A stretch of 64,000 bases of DNA from S5-A14a sp050908895 (GTDB lineage: Bacteria; Bacillota; Clostridia; Peptostreptococcales; Anaerovoracaceae): positions 1,116,001 to 1,180,000 of the forward strand of contig CP171222.1 of assembly GCA_050908895.1 (NCBI GenBank), in the 5' to 3' direction. Below are positions 1-8,636 of this stretch, one piece after another (position 1 is the stretch's first letter; every line of letters starts with the position of its first letter). Made by a program: the position numbers and the translations under genes. The notes beneath the pieces were generated by a model, which did no database searches, had not been told where the DNA came from, and worked only from the letters and a program-made list of their open reading frames with translations.

Positions 1-1
1 A

Positions 2-1216
2 GGCAAGGAAGAAAATGCAGCAATTACAATTATCGATATCAGCAAGGATGCAGGAGAAATTTCAAGCGCTCTAGGAAAAGGTATTGAAGATATAAACAAG
101 GCACACAGAAACGGAGTCGGAATTGAAAATCGAAAGGGAAAATCGATTGAAGACCTTCAAAAAGAAGCAGAAAAGGTTAAAGATGTAATTAACAGTGATC
201 CAACTTTAACTAATGAAGTTAGAGAAAAACAGAAGAAAGATGTTATAATTGCGCTAGAAAATGCCATTAAAGCAGTAAAGAAGTCGGAGACGGCAGATAA
301 GATTGATGAAGAGCTGGGAAAGGGATTTATTAAAATCAACAAAGCTCATAAATCTTCAGATACATTAGATGCATTAAAAGAAATTGCTATTGATAGGATT
401 CAGGTAGAAATGGCTAAAACTATAAAGGCTATAGAAAATGATCCTACTCTTACAAAAAATGATAAAATAAATCAGAGCAAGAAAGCAAAGGATGCGGCTA
501 ATAAAGTAATTGATAGTGTGAGAAATGCGAAAAATGCAGATAGTATTAATGAAGCTTTAGGTGAAGGAATTAAGGAAATTAATAGAGCACATAAGCCAGG
601 TGACGGCATAGAAGCTAAAAAAGAACAAGCTATAACAAATCTTAAGAAAGAGGCTTCTAGAATTAAACAAGCGATTGATGAAGACAATACTTTGAATTCA
701 AGTCAAAAAAAATTACAGAAATCTGGTGTTGAGGCAAAACTTCTAGATGGAATCAAAAAAATTAAAGAAGCCGAAAATATAGAAAAAATCGATAATGTTT
801 ATGCAAAAACAGTAAGACAAATAAATAAAGAGCATAAATCTGCGGATTTAGATATGATTAGAGCAAAGTACATCAAAGAACTTGAAAATAAAGCCCAGGA
901 AACATATACAAAAATTGATTCCGACAAGAACTTAAGTGAAAAGGAAAAGAAAGAACAAAAAATAAAATTAAAAATAGAACTTAATAATGCAATTAGATTA
1001 GTAAATAGTTCAAACTCGGCAACAGATATCCAAAATAGCAGAAATATAGGATTACGTGAGATATCTGCAGTGTATAAACCAGGTACGACAAAAACAAACA
1101 AAATAGTTACTAAGTCATTAATACCAAATACCGGCGATGAAACAAATGTTATAATTACAACATTAACATTTATGTCATTATTGCTTTTGCTATTGAATTT
1201 AAAAAAAAATAAATAA
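2..1216 (+). CDS. Wall-anchored surface protein with DUF1542-like repeats (5' partial)
   Basis: This is the C-terminal end of a large surface protein. The frame is open from base 2, so the start lies upstream of the window. The visible part is four helical repeats of about 81 residues, each ending in a motif like INKAHK and carrying a central DPTLT-type turn. This resembles the DUF1542 spacer repeats of giant Gram-positive adhesins. The C-terminus is a sorting signal: LIPNTGDE, a hydrophobic stretch and the tail LKKNK, so the protein is probably joined to peptidoglycan by a housekeeping sortase with IPNTG in place of LPXTG. It is rich in Lys, Glu and Asn. Ligand and N-terminal domains cannot be seen. 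A terminator follows. The anchoring call is strong; an adhesin or stalk role is inferred. Confidence 0.85.
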   Translation, partial: GKEENAAITIIDISKDAGEISSALGKGIEDINKAHRNGVGIENRKGKSIEDLQKEAEKVKDVINSDPTLTNEVREKQKKDVIIALENAIKAVKKSETADKIDEELGKGFIKINKAHKSSDTLDALKEIAIDRIQVEMAKTIKAIENDPTLTKNDKINQSKKAKDAANKVIDSVRNAKNADSINEALGEGIKEINRAHKPGDGIEAKKEQAITNLKKEASRIKQAIDEDNTLNSSQKKLQKSGVEAKLLDGIKKIKEAENIEKIDNVYAKTVRQINKEHKSADLDMIRAKYIKELENKAQETYTKIDSDKNLSEKEKKEQKIKLKIELNNAIRLVNSSNSATDIQNSRNIGLREISAVYKPGTTKTNKIVTKSLIPNTGDETNVIITTLTFMSLLLLLLNLKKNK

Positions 1217-1295
1217 TTATAAAAGAAATACTTGAGACAATTAATTTAGTCGGAGTGATAATTTTTTTCTTAATGTAAAAAAATAAATTATCTGT

Positions 1296-1338
1296 AGGTA
1301 GTATGTCAAAGATGTTATATTTTGACATACTACCTTTT
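1296..1338 (+). terminator. Rho-independent terminator after the surface protein
   Basis: A near-perfect inverted repeat (arms GGTAGTATGTCAAA and TTTGACATACTACC, about 9-base loop) is followed by TTTTAT. It ends the surface-protein transcript before the choline operon promoter. Confidence 0.8.
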
Positions 1339-1401
1339 ATATTTATATACATTTCTAAAAGTTTTAAGTTTAAAAAAGTAATTTTAAGTAATAAATTTCC
1401 C

Positions 1402-1430
1402 TTGACATCAGAGAAATAAAAGAATATCAT
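1402..1430 (+). promoter_or_regulatory. Sigma-A promoter of the choline operon
   Basis: TTGACA and TATCAT are separated by exactly 17 bases, about 50 bases upstream of the ATG of the fusion gene. It lies after the upstream terminator, so the choline genes form their own transcription unit. Confidence 0.75.
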
Positions 1431-1482
1431 GTTCATATAAATACAATTAGTAATTTTCGTGAAAATAAATAAGGGCAGCAAT

Positions 1483-3240
1483 ATGAACAGACAAGAAGCC
1501 GACATTTTGAAAAATATATACTTAAAAGGCTATAAAAATCAGAGAATAATTTCGTTAGAAACCGGGTTATCTTTGGGGAGTGTAAACAAAGCTTTAAGGA
1601 ATCTGGAAAATCAGAACATGATAACAGAAAAAGGGGAGCTGTCTAAAGCCGCAAAGGCAACTATAGAAAACTCAAAACCTAAGAGAGGAATTATTTTGGC
1701 AGCAGGGCTTGGAATGCGAATGGTACCGATTAATACTCAGGTGTCAAAAGGACTTCTCGAAATTAACAAGGAACCATTAGTTGAAAGAATAATCAAGCAG
1801 CTTAGGGAAGCGGGAGTTAATGATATCCACGTTGTCGTAGGCTTTATGAAAGAGGGTTATGATTATCTGGTCGACGAGTATAATGTTAACATAATTATTA
1901 ATAATAAATATAAGGAATACAACAATATTTATTCCCTGTACTTAGCTAAGGAATACATTGGAAACACGTACATAGTTCCATGTGATATTTGGTGTAAGGA
2001 AAATCCATTTAACAAAATAGAGCTTTACTCATGGTATTCAGTTTTTGATGGAATTTTTGAAGAGAGCAGATTTCGAGTTAATCGAAAAATGGAAATTGTA
2101 AGGAATAACGATTCTGAGCCCGGATCCAAGTCATTGGGAATAGCATATATTTCTTTAACAGAATCCGATAAAGTTAAGAATGCTTTGGGAAATTCCCTAA
2201 AGACAAAAGGCAAAAAATCAAGCTTTTTTTGGGAAGATTGCTTATACGAAAAAAATAAATTTATTTTGCCGGCTAAAATAGTATCAGGAGAAACTAACGT
2301 AGAGATTAATACTTATGAGCAGCTTAGGGAAATAGATGAGAATTCAGAAAATTTAAAAACAGATGCGATTGAAGTAATCGCATCGAGCCTAAATGTAGAT
2401 CCCATGAAAATAGAAAATATTCGTATTTTAAAAAAGGGAATGACAAATAGATCTTTTTTATTTTCTGTTAGAGGCAAAGATTACATTATGAGAATTCCTG
2501 GAGAGGGTACAAGCCAGCTAATAGATAGAAAATCAGAAGCTCAGGTTTATGAAGCAATTGCTAATCTTAATGTGAGCGATAGAGCAATATATATAAACCC
2601 TATCAATGGATATAAAATAACAGAGTACATTCATAATGCACGAAACTGTGATCCAAACTCATACGAAGACTTAAAGGTATGCATGGAAAAGTTAAGAACT
2701 CTTCATGAAAAAGAACTCAAGGTAGATCACACTTTTGATATCTTTAAAAATATAGATTACTATGAAAGCCTGTGGAATGGGAGATCATCCGCATTTAGAG
2801 ACTATAGTTCAACTAAAACTAAAGTTTTTCAATTAAAAGATTACATTGATAATAATACAGAACGATACAGTCTAACACATATTGACGCTATATGCGACAA
2901 CTTCCTCATAGATCAGAATAATGAGGTATACCTAATCGACTGGGAATACGCGGGGATGCAGGATCCACTGGTGGATGTTGCCATGTTTGCAATATACGCT
3001 ATGTATAGTAAAGAAGAAATTGATAATCTTATGAATATATACTTTGATGGGGAGATAGAACCCAAGGACAAAATCAAAATATATTGCTATGTTTCGGCAT
3101 GTGGCCTTTTATGGAGCAATTGGTGTGAATATAAGAGAATATACGGTGTAGAATTTGGCGAGTATTCTATGAAACAATACAGATATGCTAAAGACTACTA
3201 CAAAATAGCTTTAAATGAAATGGAGAAAATCAATGCATAA
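1483..3240 (+). CDS. Winged-helix / choline-phosphate cytidylyltransferase (LicC) / choline kinase (LicA) fusion
   Basis: This 585-residue protein has three domains. Residues 1-65 resemble a MarR-like winged helix. Residues about 68-300 are a nucleotidyltransferase with the ILAAGLGMRM loop and a following lysine, like LicC, which makes CDP-choline. Residues about 310-585 are a LicA/APH-type kinase: an N-lobe KKGMTNRSF motif, a catalytic HIDAICDN loop near residue 466 and a metal-binding LIDWEYAG. Together they would phosphorylate choline and activate it for transfer to a surface glycan. The ATG at 1483 has AAGGG upstream at good spacing and is preferred over an upstream in-frame GTG at 1459. 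The stop overlaps the next gene by 8 bases. The winged helix may sense or regulate, which is inference. Ethanolamine as substrate is not excluded. Confidence 0.85.
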   Translation: MNRQEADILKNIYLKGYKNQRIISLETGLSLGSVNKALRNLENQNMITEKGELSKAAKATIENSKPKRGIILAAGLGMRMVPINTQVSKGLLEINKEPLVERIIKQLREAGVNDIHVVVGFMKEGYDYLVDEYNVNIIINNKYKEYNNIYSLYLAKEYIGNTYIVPCDIWCKENPFNKIELYSWYSVFDGIFEESRFRVNRKMEIVRNNDSEPGSKSLGIAYISLTESDKVKNALGNSLKTKGKKSSFFWEDCLYEKNKFILPAKIVSGETNVEINTYEQLREIDENSENLKTDAIEVIASSLNVDPMKIENIRILKKGMTNRSFLFSVRGKDYIMRIPGEGTSQLIDRKSEAQVYEAIANLNVSDRAIYINPINGYKITEYIHNARNCDPNSYEDLKVCMEKLRTLHEKELKVDHTFDIFKNIDYYESLWNGRSSAFRDYSSTKTKVFQLKDYIDNNTERYSLTHIDAICDNFLIDQNNEVYLIDWEYAGMQDPLVDVAMFAIYAMYSKEEIDNLMNIYFDGEIEPKDKIKIYCYVSACGLLWSNWCEYKRIYGVEFGEYSMKQYRYAKDYYKIALNEMEKINA

Positions 3241-3961
3241 AATAAAGAGAGCTATCATAATGGCAGCAGGAAAAGGCACTAGAATGCAGCCTTTGACCTT
3301 GGAAATACCTAAGCCTCTTGTAAAAGTAAATGGCACGAGAATGATTGACACAATAATTAAATCATTGCATAACAAAGGGATATATGAAATATATGTAGTC
3401 GTAGGGCATCTAAAGGAAAAATTTTATGATTGGGCTAAAGAATGGGAGGACATTCAAATAATAGAAAATCCATTCTATGATCAGTGCAATAATATTTCAT
3501 CTCTCTATGTTGCTCGTAATCACCTGGAGGAGGCGATAATCTTAGACGGAGATCAAATCATCAGAGATGAAAATATTTTGTTTCCCGAATTTGAAAGATC
3601 TGGTTATAACGGTATAAAAATAGAAGGTTTTGTTAAAGAATGGGTGATGGAGTGCGATAACAAAATAGTTGTGTCATGTAAACGTAACGGAGGTAATAAG
3701 GGATGGCAGTTATTCAGTGTTTCACGATGGTCTAAGGCAGATGGGGAAAAATTAAAAGAATTTGTTGAACTTGAATTTGATAAAAATAAAAAGTCGGATT
3801 ATTACTGGGACGACATACCAATGTTCCTTTACTTTGATGAATTTGCCCTTCAAGTATTTGAAATGGATAAGGATGCTGTTGTGGAAATAGATAGCTTGGC
3901 TGAGCTTTATGATATAGATCACAGCTATAATAAATATGTGGAGGTTCCTTGTGAAAAATAA
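3233..3961 (+). CDS. licC: Second LicC-type CTP:phosphocholine cytidylyltransferase
   Basis: This 242-residue nucleotidyltransferase has the N-terminal signature IIMAAGKGTRMQPLT and a KPLVKV motif, then conserved acidic residues around LDGDQI and WDDIP. It matches the LicC family, which joins CTP and phosphocholine. The ATG at 3233 overlaps the stop of the fusion gene and has GGAGA upstream; an in-frame ATG at 3215 lies inside the previous gene and is less likely. It is a second copy of an activity already present in the preceding fusion, so the two may differ in substrate (for example choline versus another amino alcohol or a sugar phosphate). The end overlaps the transporter start by 11 bases, which shows translational coupling. 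Confidence 0.8.
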   Translation: MHKIKRAIIMAAGKGTRMQPLTLEIPKPLVKVNGTRMIDTIIKSLHNKGIYEIYVVVGHLKEKFYDWAKEWEDIQIIENPFYDQCNNISSLYVARNHLEEAIILDGDQIIRDENILFPEFERSGYNGIKIEGFVKEWVMECDNKIVVSCKRNGGNKGWQLFSVSRWSKADGEKLKEFVELEFDKNKKSDYYWDDIPMFLYFDEFALQVFEMDKDAVVEIDSLAELYDIDHSYNKYVEVPCEK

Positions 3962-5483
3962 AAAAATCGATTGGATTATAACCGTTTTACCTCTTGCTAG
4001 TATAGTAATACTTAGCATTTTGTTCTTTATTAATCCAAGTGCATCTAATGATCATTTAAGTAAAATCAGATATTTTTTTGGGGATACATTTGGTAGCTAC
4101 TACATAATGATAGGGATTTGTTTTTTTGCTGTATCTATATTTATGGTTGTATCAAAATATGGAGACATAGTTCTCGGTGGAAAGGATGAAAAACCTGCTC
4201 ATTCATTTTTTTCATGGGGAAGCATGATGTTTACTTGCGGATTGGCAGCGGATATTCTATTTTATTCATTTTCAGAATGGGTGATGTATGCTAACAGTCC
4301 TCATATTAAAAATTTAGGTTCTGCCCAAGAGTGGTCAGGAGTATTTCCTATATTTCACTGGAGTTTCATACCATGGTCATTTTATCTAGTCTTAGCTGTT
4401 GCTTTTGGGTTCATGCTTCATGTTAGAAAGAGAAATCGAAAAAAATTTTCTGAAGCATGTAGACCGATTTTAGGTGATAAAGTTGACGGTATATTTGGAA
4501 GAATAATTGATTTATTAGCTGTCTTTGCTCTTCTTGCAGGAACTGCAACAACCTTTAGCGTGGCTACCCCATTGATGGCAAGCATAATTGGTATGATTTT
4601 TAATATTCACATAAGCAGGACAATTGTGACAATAATTATTTTGCTTATAACATGTGGAATATATACCTATGCACTGCTTCATGGATTTAAAGGTATTAGC
4701 TTTTTGGCAAAGGCTTGTATTTATATGTTCTTCGGCTTGCTTCTTTATGTTCTTGCAATGGGAGGTAGTTCCAAATATATAATTGAGACAGGCATTGAAT
4801 CTGTTGGAAGAACTATACAGAACTTCATAGGATTATCAACTTATTTAGATCCTCAGAGAAATAGTAATTTTCCTCAGGATTGGACGATTTATTACTGGGC
4901 ATATTGGATGGTTTGGTGTGTAGCGGCACCATTTTTTATAGGTAGTATTTCTAAAGGCAGAACTATTAGACAGACTGTCCTTGGAGGTTACCTGTTTGGA
5001 ATTGGTTCCACAATTATAAGTTTTATTGTTTTAGGAAATTATTCTCTTGGGCTTCAAGTGAGTGGAATAAAAGATTTTATTGGTGAATATGGAAAAACTC
5101 AGGATTTGTATGCCTTAATTTTGGAAATAATTAAAACTTTACCGGGATCCTATTTTGTACTTGTCCTTGTACTAATAACAATGGTGGCTTTTTATGCAAC
5201 ATCATTTGACTCTATTGCATATACTGCCGCTTGCTACAGTTATCATAAAATTGATGAAAATCAACATCCACATTTTATAATACAACTTATGTGGTGCATA
5301 TTATTAATAATTTTGCCGATTGCTCTTGTATTCTCAGAAAGCAGCATGAATAATCTTCAATCTGTTAGTATAGTGGCAGCATTTCCTATTGGTATTGTAA
5401 TGCTTACCATTGTTGCAAGCTTTTTTAAAGATGCAAGAGATTATATGAATGATGTAGGTAATTATTCTAAGGAAAGGGAATAA
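3951..5483 (+). CDS. BCCT-family transporter, probably choline uptake
   Basis: This 510-residue, 12-helix integral membrane protein belongs to the betaine/carnitine/choline transporter family. Diagnostic segments are the tryptophan-rich substrate region (DWTIYYWAYWMVWCVAAP) and the following SISKGRTIRQ loop. The GTG start at 3951 is chosen because GGAGG sits 6 bases upstream; an upstream ATG at 3936 overlaps that site. It overlaps the cytidylyltransferase gene and ends the operon, so choline is the most likely substrate. Here it takes the place held in other lineages by the unrelated LicB permease. Whether it couples to Na+ or H+ cannot be read with confidence. No clear terminator follows before the next promoter. 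Confidence 0.88.
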   Translation: MKNKKIDWIITVLPLASIVILSILFFINPSASNDHLSKIRYFFGDTFGSYYIMIGICFFAVSIFMVVSKYGDIVLGGKDEKPAHSFFSWGSMMFTCGLAADILFYSFSEWVMYANSPHIKNLGSAQEWSGVFPIFHWSFIPWSFYLVLAVAFGFMLHVRKRNRKKFSEACRPILGDKVDGIFGRIIDLLAVFALLAGTATTFSVATPLMASIIGMIFNIHISRTIVTIIILLITCGIYTYALLHGFKGISFLAKACIYMFFGLLLYVLAMGGSSKYIIETGIESVGRTIQNFIGLSTYLDPQRNSNFPQDWTIYYWAYWMVWCVAAPFFIGSISKGRTIRQTVLGGYLFGIGSTIISFIVLGNYSLGLQVSGIKDFIGEYGKTQDLYALILEIIKTLPGSYFVLVLVLITMVAFYATSFDSIAYTAACYSYHKIDENQHPHFIIQLMWCILLIILPIALVFSESSMNNLQSVSIVAAFPIGIVMLTIVASFFKDARDYMNDVGNYSKERE

Positions 5484-5521
5484 AAAATTTTCATATTTCT
5501 TTGTAATATTTCCTATTTCTA

Positions 5522-5550
5522 TTAAACTTATAAATTATATATGCTATAAT
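5522..5550 (+). promoter_or_regulatory. Promoter of the choline-binding protein gene
   Basis: TTAAAC and TATAAT are separated by 17 bases, followed 22 bases later by a GCGGAGGA ribosome-binding site and ATG. The hydrolase therefore probably has its own promoter although it sits behind the choline operon. Confidence 0.6.
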
Positions 5551-5572
5551 ACCATATGCGGAGGACATCATT

Positions 5573-7105
5573 ATGATAAAGCTAAACTTTTGTTTTAATT
5601 ATAAAAAAACAAATAAAATATTATGTTCAATGTTGCTGATGTTTGCATTTGTTGTGATGCAGTTGATAATTATAGATTCATCATTTGCATTAGATGCATC
5701 CGAAGAAGATGCAGGTGATAGTGGTTTTGTTAAAGTACAGTCAGCTTCTGAAACTTCATCGGCATATGTGTGGCATCTTTACGGAAACACATGGTATCTT
5801 TACGACTTAAATAGCCATGAATATCAAAAAGGCTGGAAATGGGTAGATGGTGAATGGTATTTCATGAATTCTTCCGGGGCAATGGAAAAAGGTTGGTTGC
5901 TTGAAGATGGTAAATGGTATTATCTTTCTTCTAGTGGTGCAGCATGTGGAGGATGGATTTTACTAGACGGAAACTGGTATTACTTGGACCTTGATTCCAG
6001 AGCAATGCAGACAGGAATGAAGTATATAAATGGAGAATTATATTATATGAATTCTTCAGGAGCAATGGAGACCGGTTGGGTTTATGTTGATAATAAATGG
6101 TACTACTTATCAGCAAGCGGAGCAGCAAATAGGGGTTGGAAAGTTTATAATGGGGATTGGTATTATTTACAGCCTGAAACCGGGGTTATGTTAACCGGAT
6201 TTCAGAAAGTAAACGGAGAATTATATTATATGAATTCTTCAGGAGCAATGGAGACCGGTTGGGTTTATATTGATAATAAATGGTACTACTTATCAGCAAG
6301 CGGAGCAGCAAATAGGGGTTGGAAAGTTTATAATGGGGATTGGTATTATTTACAGCCTGAAACCGGGGTTATGTTAACCGGATTTCAGAAAGTAAACGGA
6401 GAATTATATTATATGAATTCTTCAGGAGCAATGGAGACCGGTTGGATAAATTATAACGGAAACAGGTATTTCGCTAATGAAGATGGAAGCTTGATACGTG
6501 ATAGGAGAGTTTCCCTTGGAACCGATATCCACTATAATTTTGATTCAAACGGTAAATTGATTTCATCTAATGAGGTAAGTTATACCAGAACCGGCAGAGA
6601 TGAACCGTCTTATCCAACTGTTGATGCAAAAACGGTTTTTTTAGACATTGCTCGAGGATGGATAGGCTATTCTGAAAAAAACGGGAAATTTAAAGAAATA
6701 ATTGATACTTATAATAGTTATTATCCACTAGCTGTCGGATATAAAGTACAATATACTGATGAATGGTGCGACACATTTGTGTCTGCAGTTGCAATAAAAG
6801 CTAATATTGTCGATAAAATAGGTACAGAATGTGGATGTGAACGCCATGTAAACATTTTTAAAAATAAAAATATATGGATCGAAGATGGCTCTGTAACTCC
6901 AAAATCAGGAGATATAATTGTTTACCATTGGAGTATTGATAAACAACCAAATGATGGATTTGCTGATCATATTGGAATTGTTGAAGAGGTTGAAAATGGA
7001 TATATTACTGTAATCGAGGGTAATATGGATGAGGCGGTAGGAATAAGAAAAATTCCTGTTGGATGGGGATTTATAAGAGGTTTTGCAAGACCTGATTACT
7101 GTTGA
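5573..7105 (+). CDS. Secreted choline-binding protein with CHAP hydrolase domain
   Basis: This 510-residue protein has a signal peptide: a basic start, hydrophobic core at about 20-38 and cleavage near SSFA-LD. Next come about 12 aromatic choline-binding repeats of 20 residues (pattern GxWYYLxxSGAMxTGW, roughly residues 65-310). A CHAP/NlpC-like hydrolase domain follows, with candidate catalytic Cys399 in DEWCDTF and His466 in ADHIGIV. The repeats would hold the enzyme on phosphocholine-decorated envelope polymers while the C-terminal domain cuts a peptidoglycan amide or peptide bond. The adjacent choline operon fits this well. The repeats include a 183-base DNA duplication. A GGAGGA ribosome-binding site precedes the ATG. 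Whether it is an autolysin, a daughter-cell separation enzyme or a lytic effector is not decided. Confidence 0.88.
   Translation: MIKLNFCFNYKKTNKILCSMLLMFAFVVMQLIIIDSSFALDASEEDAGDSGFVKVQSASETSSAYVWHLYGNTWYLYDLNSHEYQKGWKWVDGEWYFMNSSGAMEKGWLLEDGKWYYLSSSGAACGGWILLDGNWYYLDLDSRAMQTGMKYINGELYYMNSSGAMETGWVYVDNKWYYLSASGAANRGWKVYNGDWYYLQPETGVMLTGFQKVNGELYYMNSSGAMETGWVYIDNKWYYLSASGAANRGWKVYNGDWYYLQPETGVMLTGFQKVNGELYYMNSSGAMETGWINYNGNRYFANEDGSLIRDRRVSLGTDIHYNFDSNGKLISSNEVSYTRTGRDEPSYPTVDAKTVFLDIARGWIGYSEKNGKFKEIIDTYNSYYPLAVGYKVQYTDEWCDTFVSAVAIKANIVDKIGTECGCERHVNIFKNKNIWIEDGSVTPKSGDIIVYHWSIDKQPNDGFADHIGIVEEVENGYITVIEGNMDEAVGIRKIPVGWGFIRGFARPDYC
6032..6445 (+). repeat. 183-bp in-frame tandem repeat in the choline-binding region
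   Basis: Two full copies (6032-6214 and 6215-6397) and a partial third copy are almost identical; the first pair differs by one valine-to-isoleucine codon change. Each unit encodes 61 residues, that is three choline-binding repeats. The identity points to recent duplication, and copy number could change by slippage or recombination without breaking the frame. Confidence 0.85.
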
Positions 7106-7133
7106 AGTTAAATATATAAATCTTGTAAATTAA

Positions 7134-7187
7134 AATACCGAATGATTTATGTCATAATAAATTTCATAAAATCACTCGGTATTTTTT
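7134..7187. terminator. Bidirectional terminator between the CHAP gene and the Crp-like gene
   Basis: Arms ATACCGAATGATTTATG and CATAAAATCACTCGGTAT pair with small mismatches and are flanked by A-rich and T-rich runs. It lies between convergent genes, so it can end both. Confidence 0.7.
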
Positions 7188-7214
7188 AGCTATTAAAAGT
7201 TTAAGGTTCCATAT

Positions 7215-7862
7215 CTATAGAAGTTTAAATATTCTGCTTTTTCCGTCTATAATCCCATCGGCTTTCATCTGACGAATTTCACGCATCATGGCACTCCTAT
7301 CTACATGGAGATATTTAGCCAAGTCAACAAGTTTCATAGGGATTCTAAAGAAACCGTCATTGTCAGTTGGGGATACCCCCCTAGCATAATTTAAATATGC
7401 CATTAACTTATTTCTAATATTAGACTGACTTAGAATTGATATATGCAAGGAAAGTTCTTGAGCTTTCTGCGCACTCATTATAAAAAGATTACTAATCAGT
7501 TGGCTATGATGTTCACATAAATTAACGCATGGCCTAATTATATGCTCATAATCAATATATATTACCTCACATGGCTGCATAGCTGTGACAATGTATTCAT
7601 AATTTTCAATTGGAAGAGAAAAAAATTCTCCAAATATATCACCAGATGAGTAATACTCTATTAAGAAAGCCTCACCATCTGAATTTAAAATTTCTAACTT
7701 TGCTGCACCAGACTTCAAGAGAGCAACTTTTCTAACTTCCTCATAGGAATAAGATAAAATAGTTTCTCCCGCCCTATAACGTTTGTATATAGGCTTGAAG
7801 CAGGGAACCATCTTGCTTATGCTTTCTTGGGAAATTTTATGAATTATATTTATTTTTTTCAT
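7215..7862 (-). CDS. Crp/Fnr-family transcription regulator
   Basis: This 215-residue regulator has an N-terminal cyclic-nucleotide-binding beta-roll fold (YRAGETILSY, then SGDIFGEFF) and a C-terminal Crp-type helix-turn-helix (MKLVDLAKYLHVDRSAMMREI). There is no cysteine cluster typical of oxygen-sensing Fnr, so the signal is unknown. It lies directly downstream of deoC on the same strand; a longer start at 7892 would overlap deoC by 17 bases, whereas the ATG at 7862 fits the family N-terminus. Neither start has a strong ribosome-binding site, so coupling to deoC translation is likely. It may control nucleoside or deoxyribose use, which is inferred from position only. Confidence 0.85.
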   Translation of the reverse strand: MKKINIIHKISQESISKMVPCFKPIYKRYRAGETILSYSYEEVRKVALLKSGAAKLEILNSDGEAFLIEYYSSGDIFGEFFSLPIENYEYIVTAMQPCEVIYIDYEHIIRPCVNLCEHHSQLISNLFIMSAQKAQELSLHISILSQSNIRNKLMAYLNYARGVSPTDNDGFFRIPMKLVDLAKYLHVDRSAMMREIRQMKADGIIDGKSRIFKLL

Positions 7863-7875
7863 AAAACTTAGTTGT

Positions 7876-8544
7876 TTACCTTTCCTTAGCATCTTTCATA
7901 ATCTGAACACCAGCACTGGCTCCAATTCTATCCGCACCTGCTTCAATCATTGCTTTAGCAGTTTCGTAATCTCTAATACCACCGGAGGCTTTTACTTCCA
8001 TAGAGTCTCCAACAGTTTTTTTCATAAGTGTAACATGGTGAGTGGTAGCACCACCAGAATTAAATCCTGTAGATGTCTTGACAAAAGCAGCATTAGCATC
8101 CATGGAAAGTTCACATGCTTTAATTATTTCCTCGTCGCTGAGAAGGCATGTCTCGATAATAACTTTAACAATAGCTCCATTTTCCTTAGCTTCAGATACG
8201 ACTTGAGCTATATCATCTCTAACTAAATCGTATTCTTTCGCTTTTAGAAGACCAACGTTGATAATCATATCAATTTCAGATGCTCCGTTCTGACAGGCGT
8301 CCCTAGTTTCAAATACCTTCGAAGCAGTTGAGCATGCTCCTAAAGGGAAACCAATAACAGCACAAGTTTTAACATCGCTACCGGATAGAGCTTTGGAAAC
8401 TTGAGGCACGTAGTAAGAATTTACGCAAACCGAGAAAAAGTCTTCTTCCAGAGCTTCTTCGCACAAATCAGCAATCTGATTTGGAGTAGCTTCCGGTTTC
8501 AATAATGTATGATCAAAATACTTATTCAATGATTTCTTATTCAT
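7876..8544 (-). CDS. deoC: Deoxyribose-phosphate aldolase
   Basis: This 222-residue class I aldolase cleaves 2-deoxyribose 5-phosphate to glyceraldehyde 3-phosphate and acetaldehyde in deoxynucleoside breakdown. The start reads DHTLLKPEAT. The Schiff-base lysine is in AFVKTSTGF, followed by GGAT and the phosphate-binding VKASGGIR and GADRIGASAG. Length is normal for the family. AAGGAGATAATT precedes the ATG. It is the first gene of a two-gene unit with the Crp-like regulator. No other deo genes are in the window. Confidence 0.96.
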   Translation of the reverse strand: MNKKSLNKYFDHTLLKPEATPNQIADLCEEALEEDFFSVCVNSYYVPQVSKALSGSDVKTCAVIGFPLGACSTASKVFETRDACQNGASEIDMIINVGLLKAKEYDLVRDDIAQVVSEAKENGAIVKVIIETCLLSDEEIIKACELSMDANAAFVKTSTGFNSGGATTHHVTLMKKTVGDSMEVKASGGIRDYETAKAMIEAGADRIGASAGVQIMKDAKER

Positions 8545-8636
8545 AATTATCTCCTTATATTACTCTGATATAAATTTAGCTTATGTGGTATATTATATCA
8601 TATCTAGAGTTAATTGAATAGATGAAGGAGAATTGG

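Noticed and set aside
5870..6445. CRISPR-like regular repeats
   Set aside because: The repeat is an in-frame coding duplication of choline-binding units without spacers.
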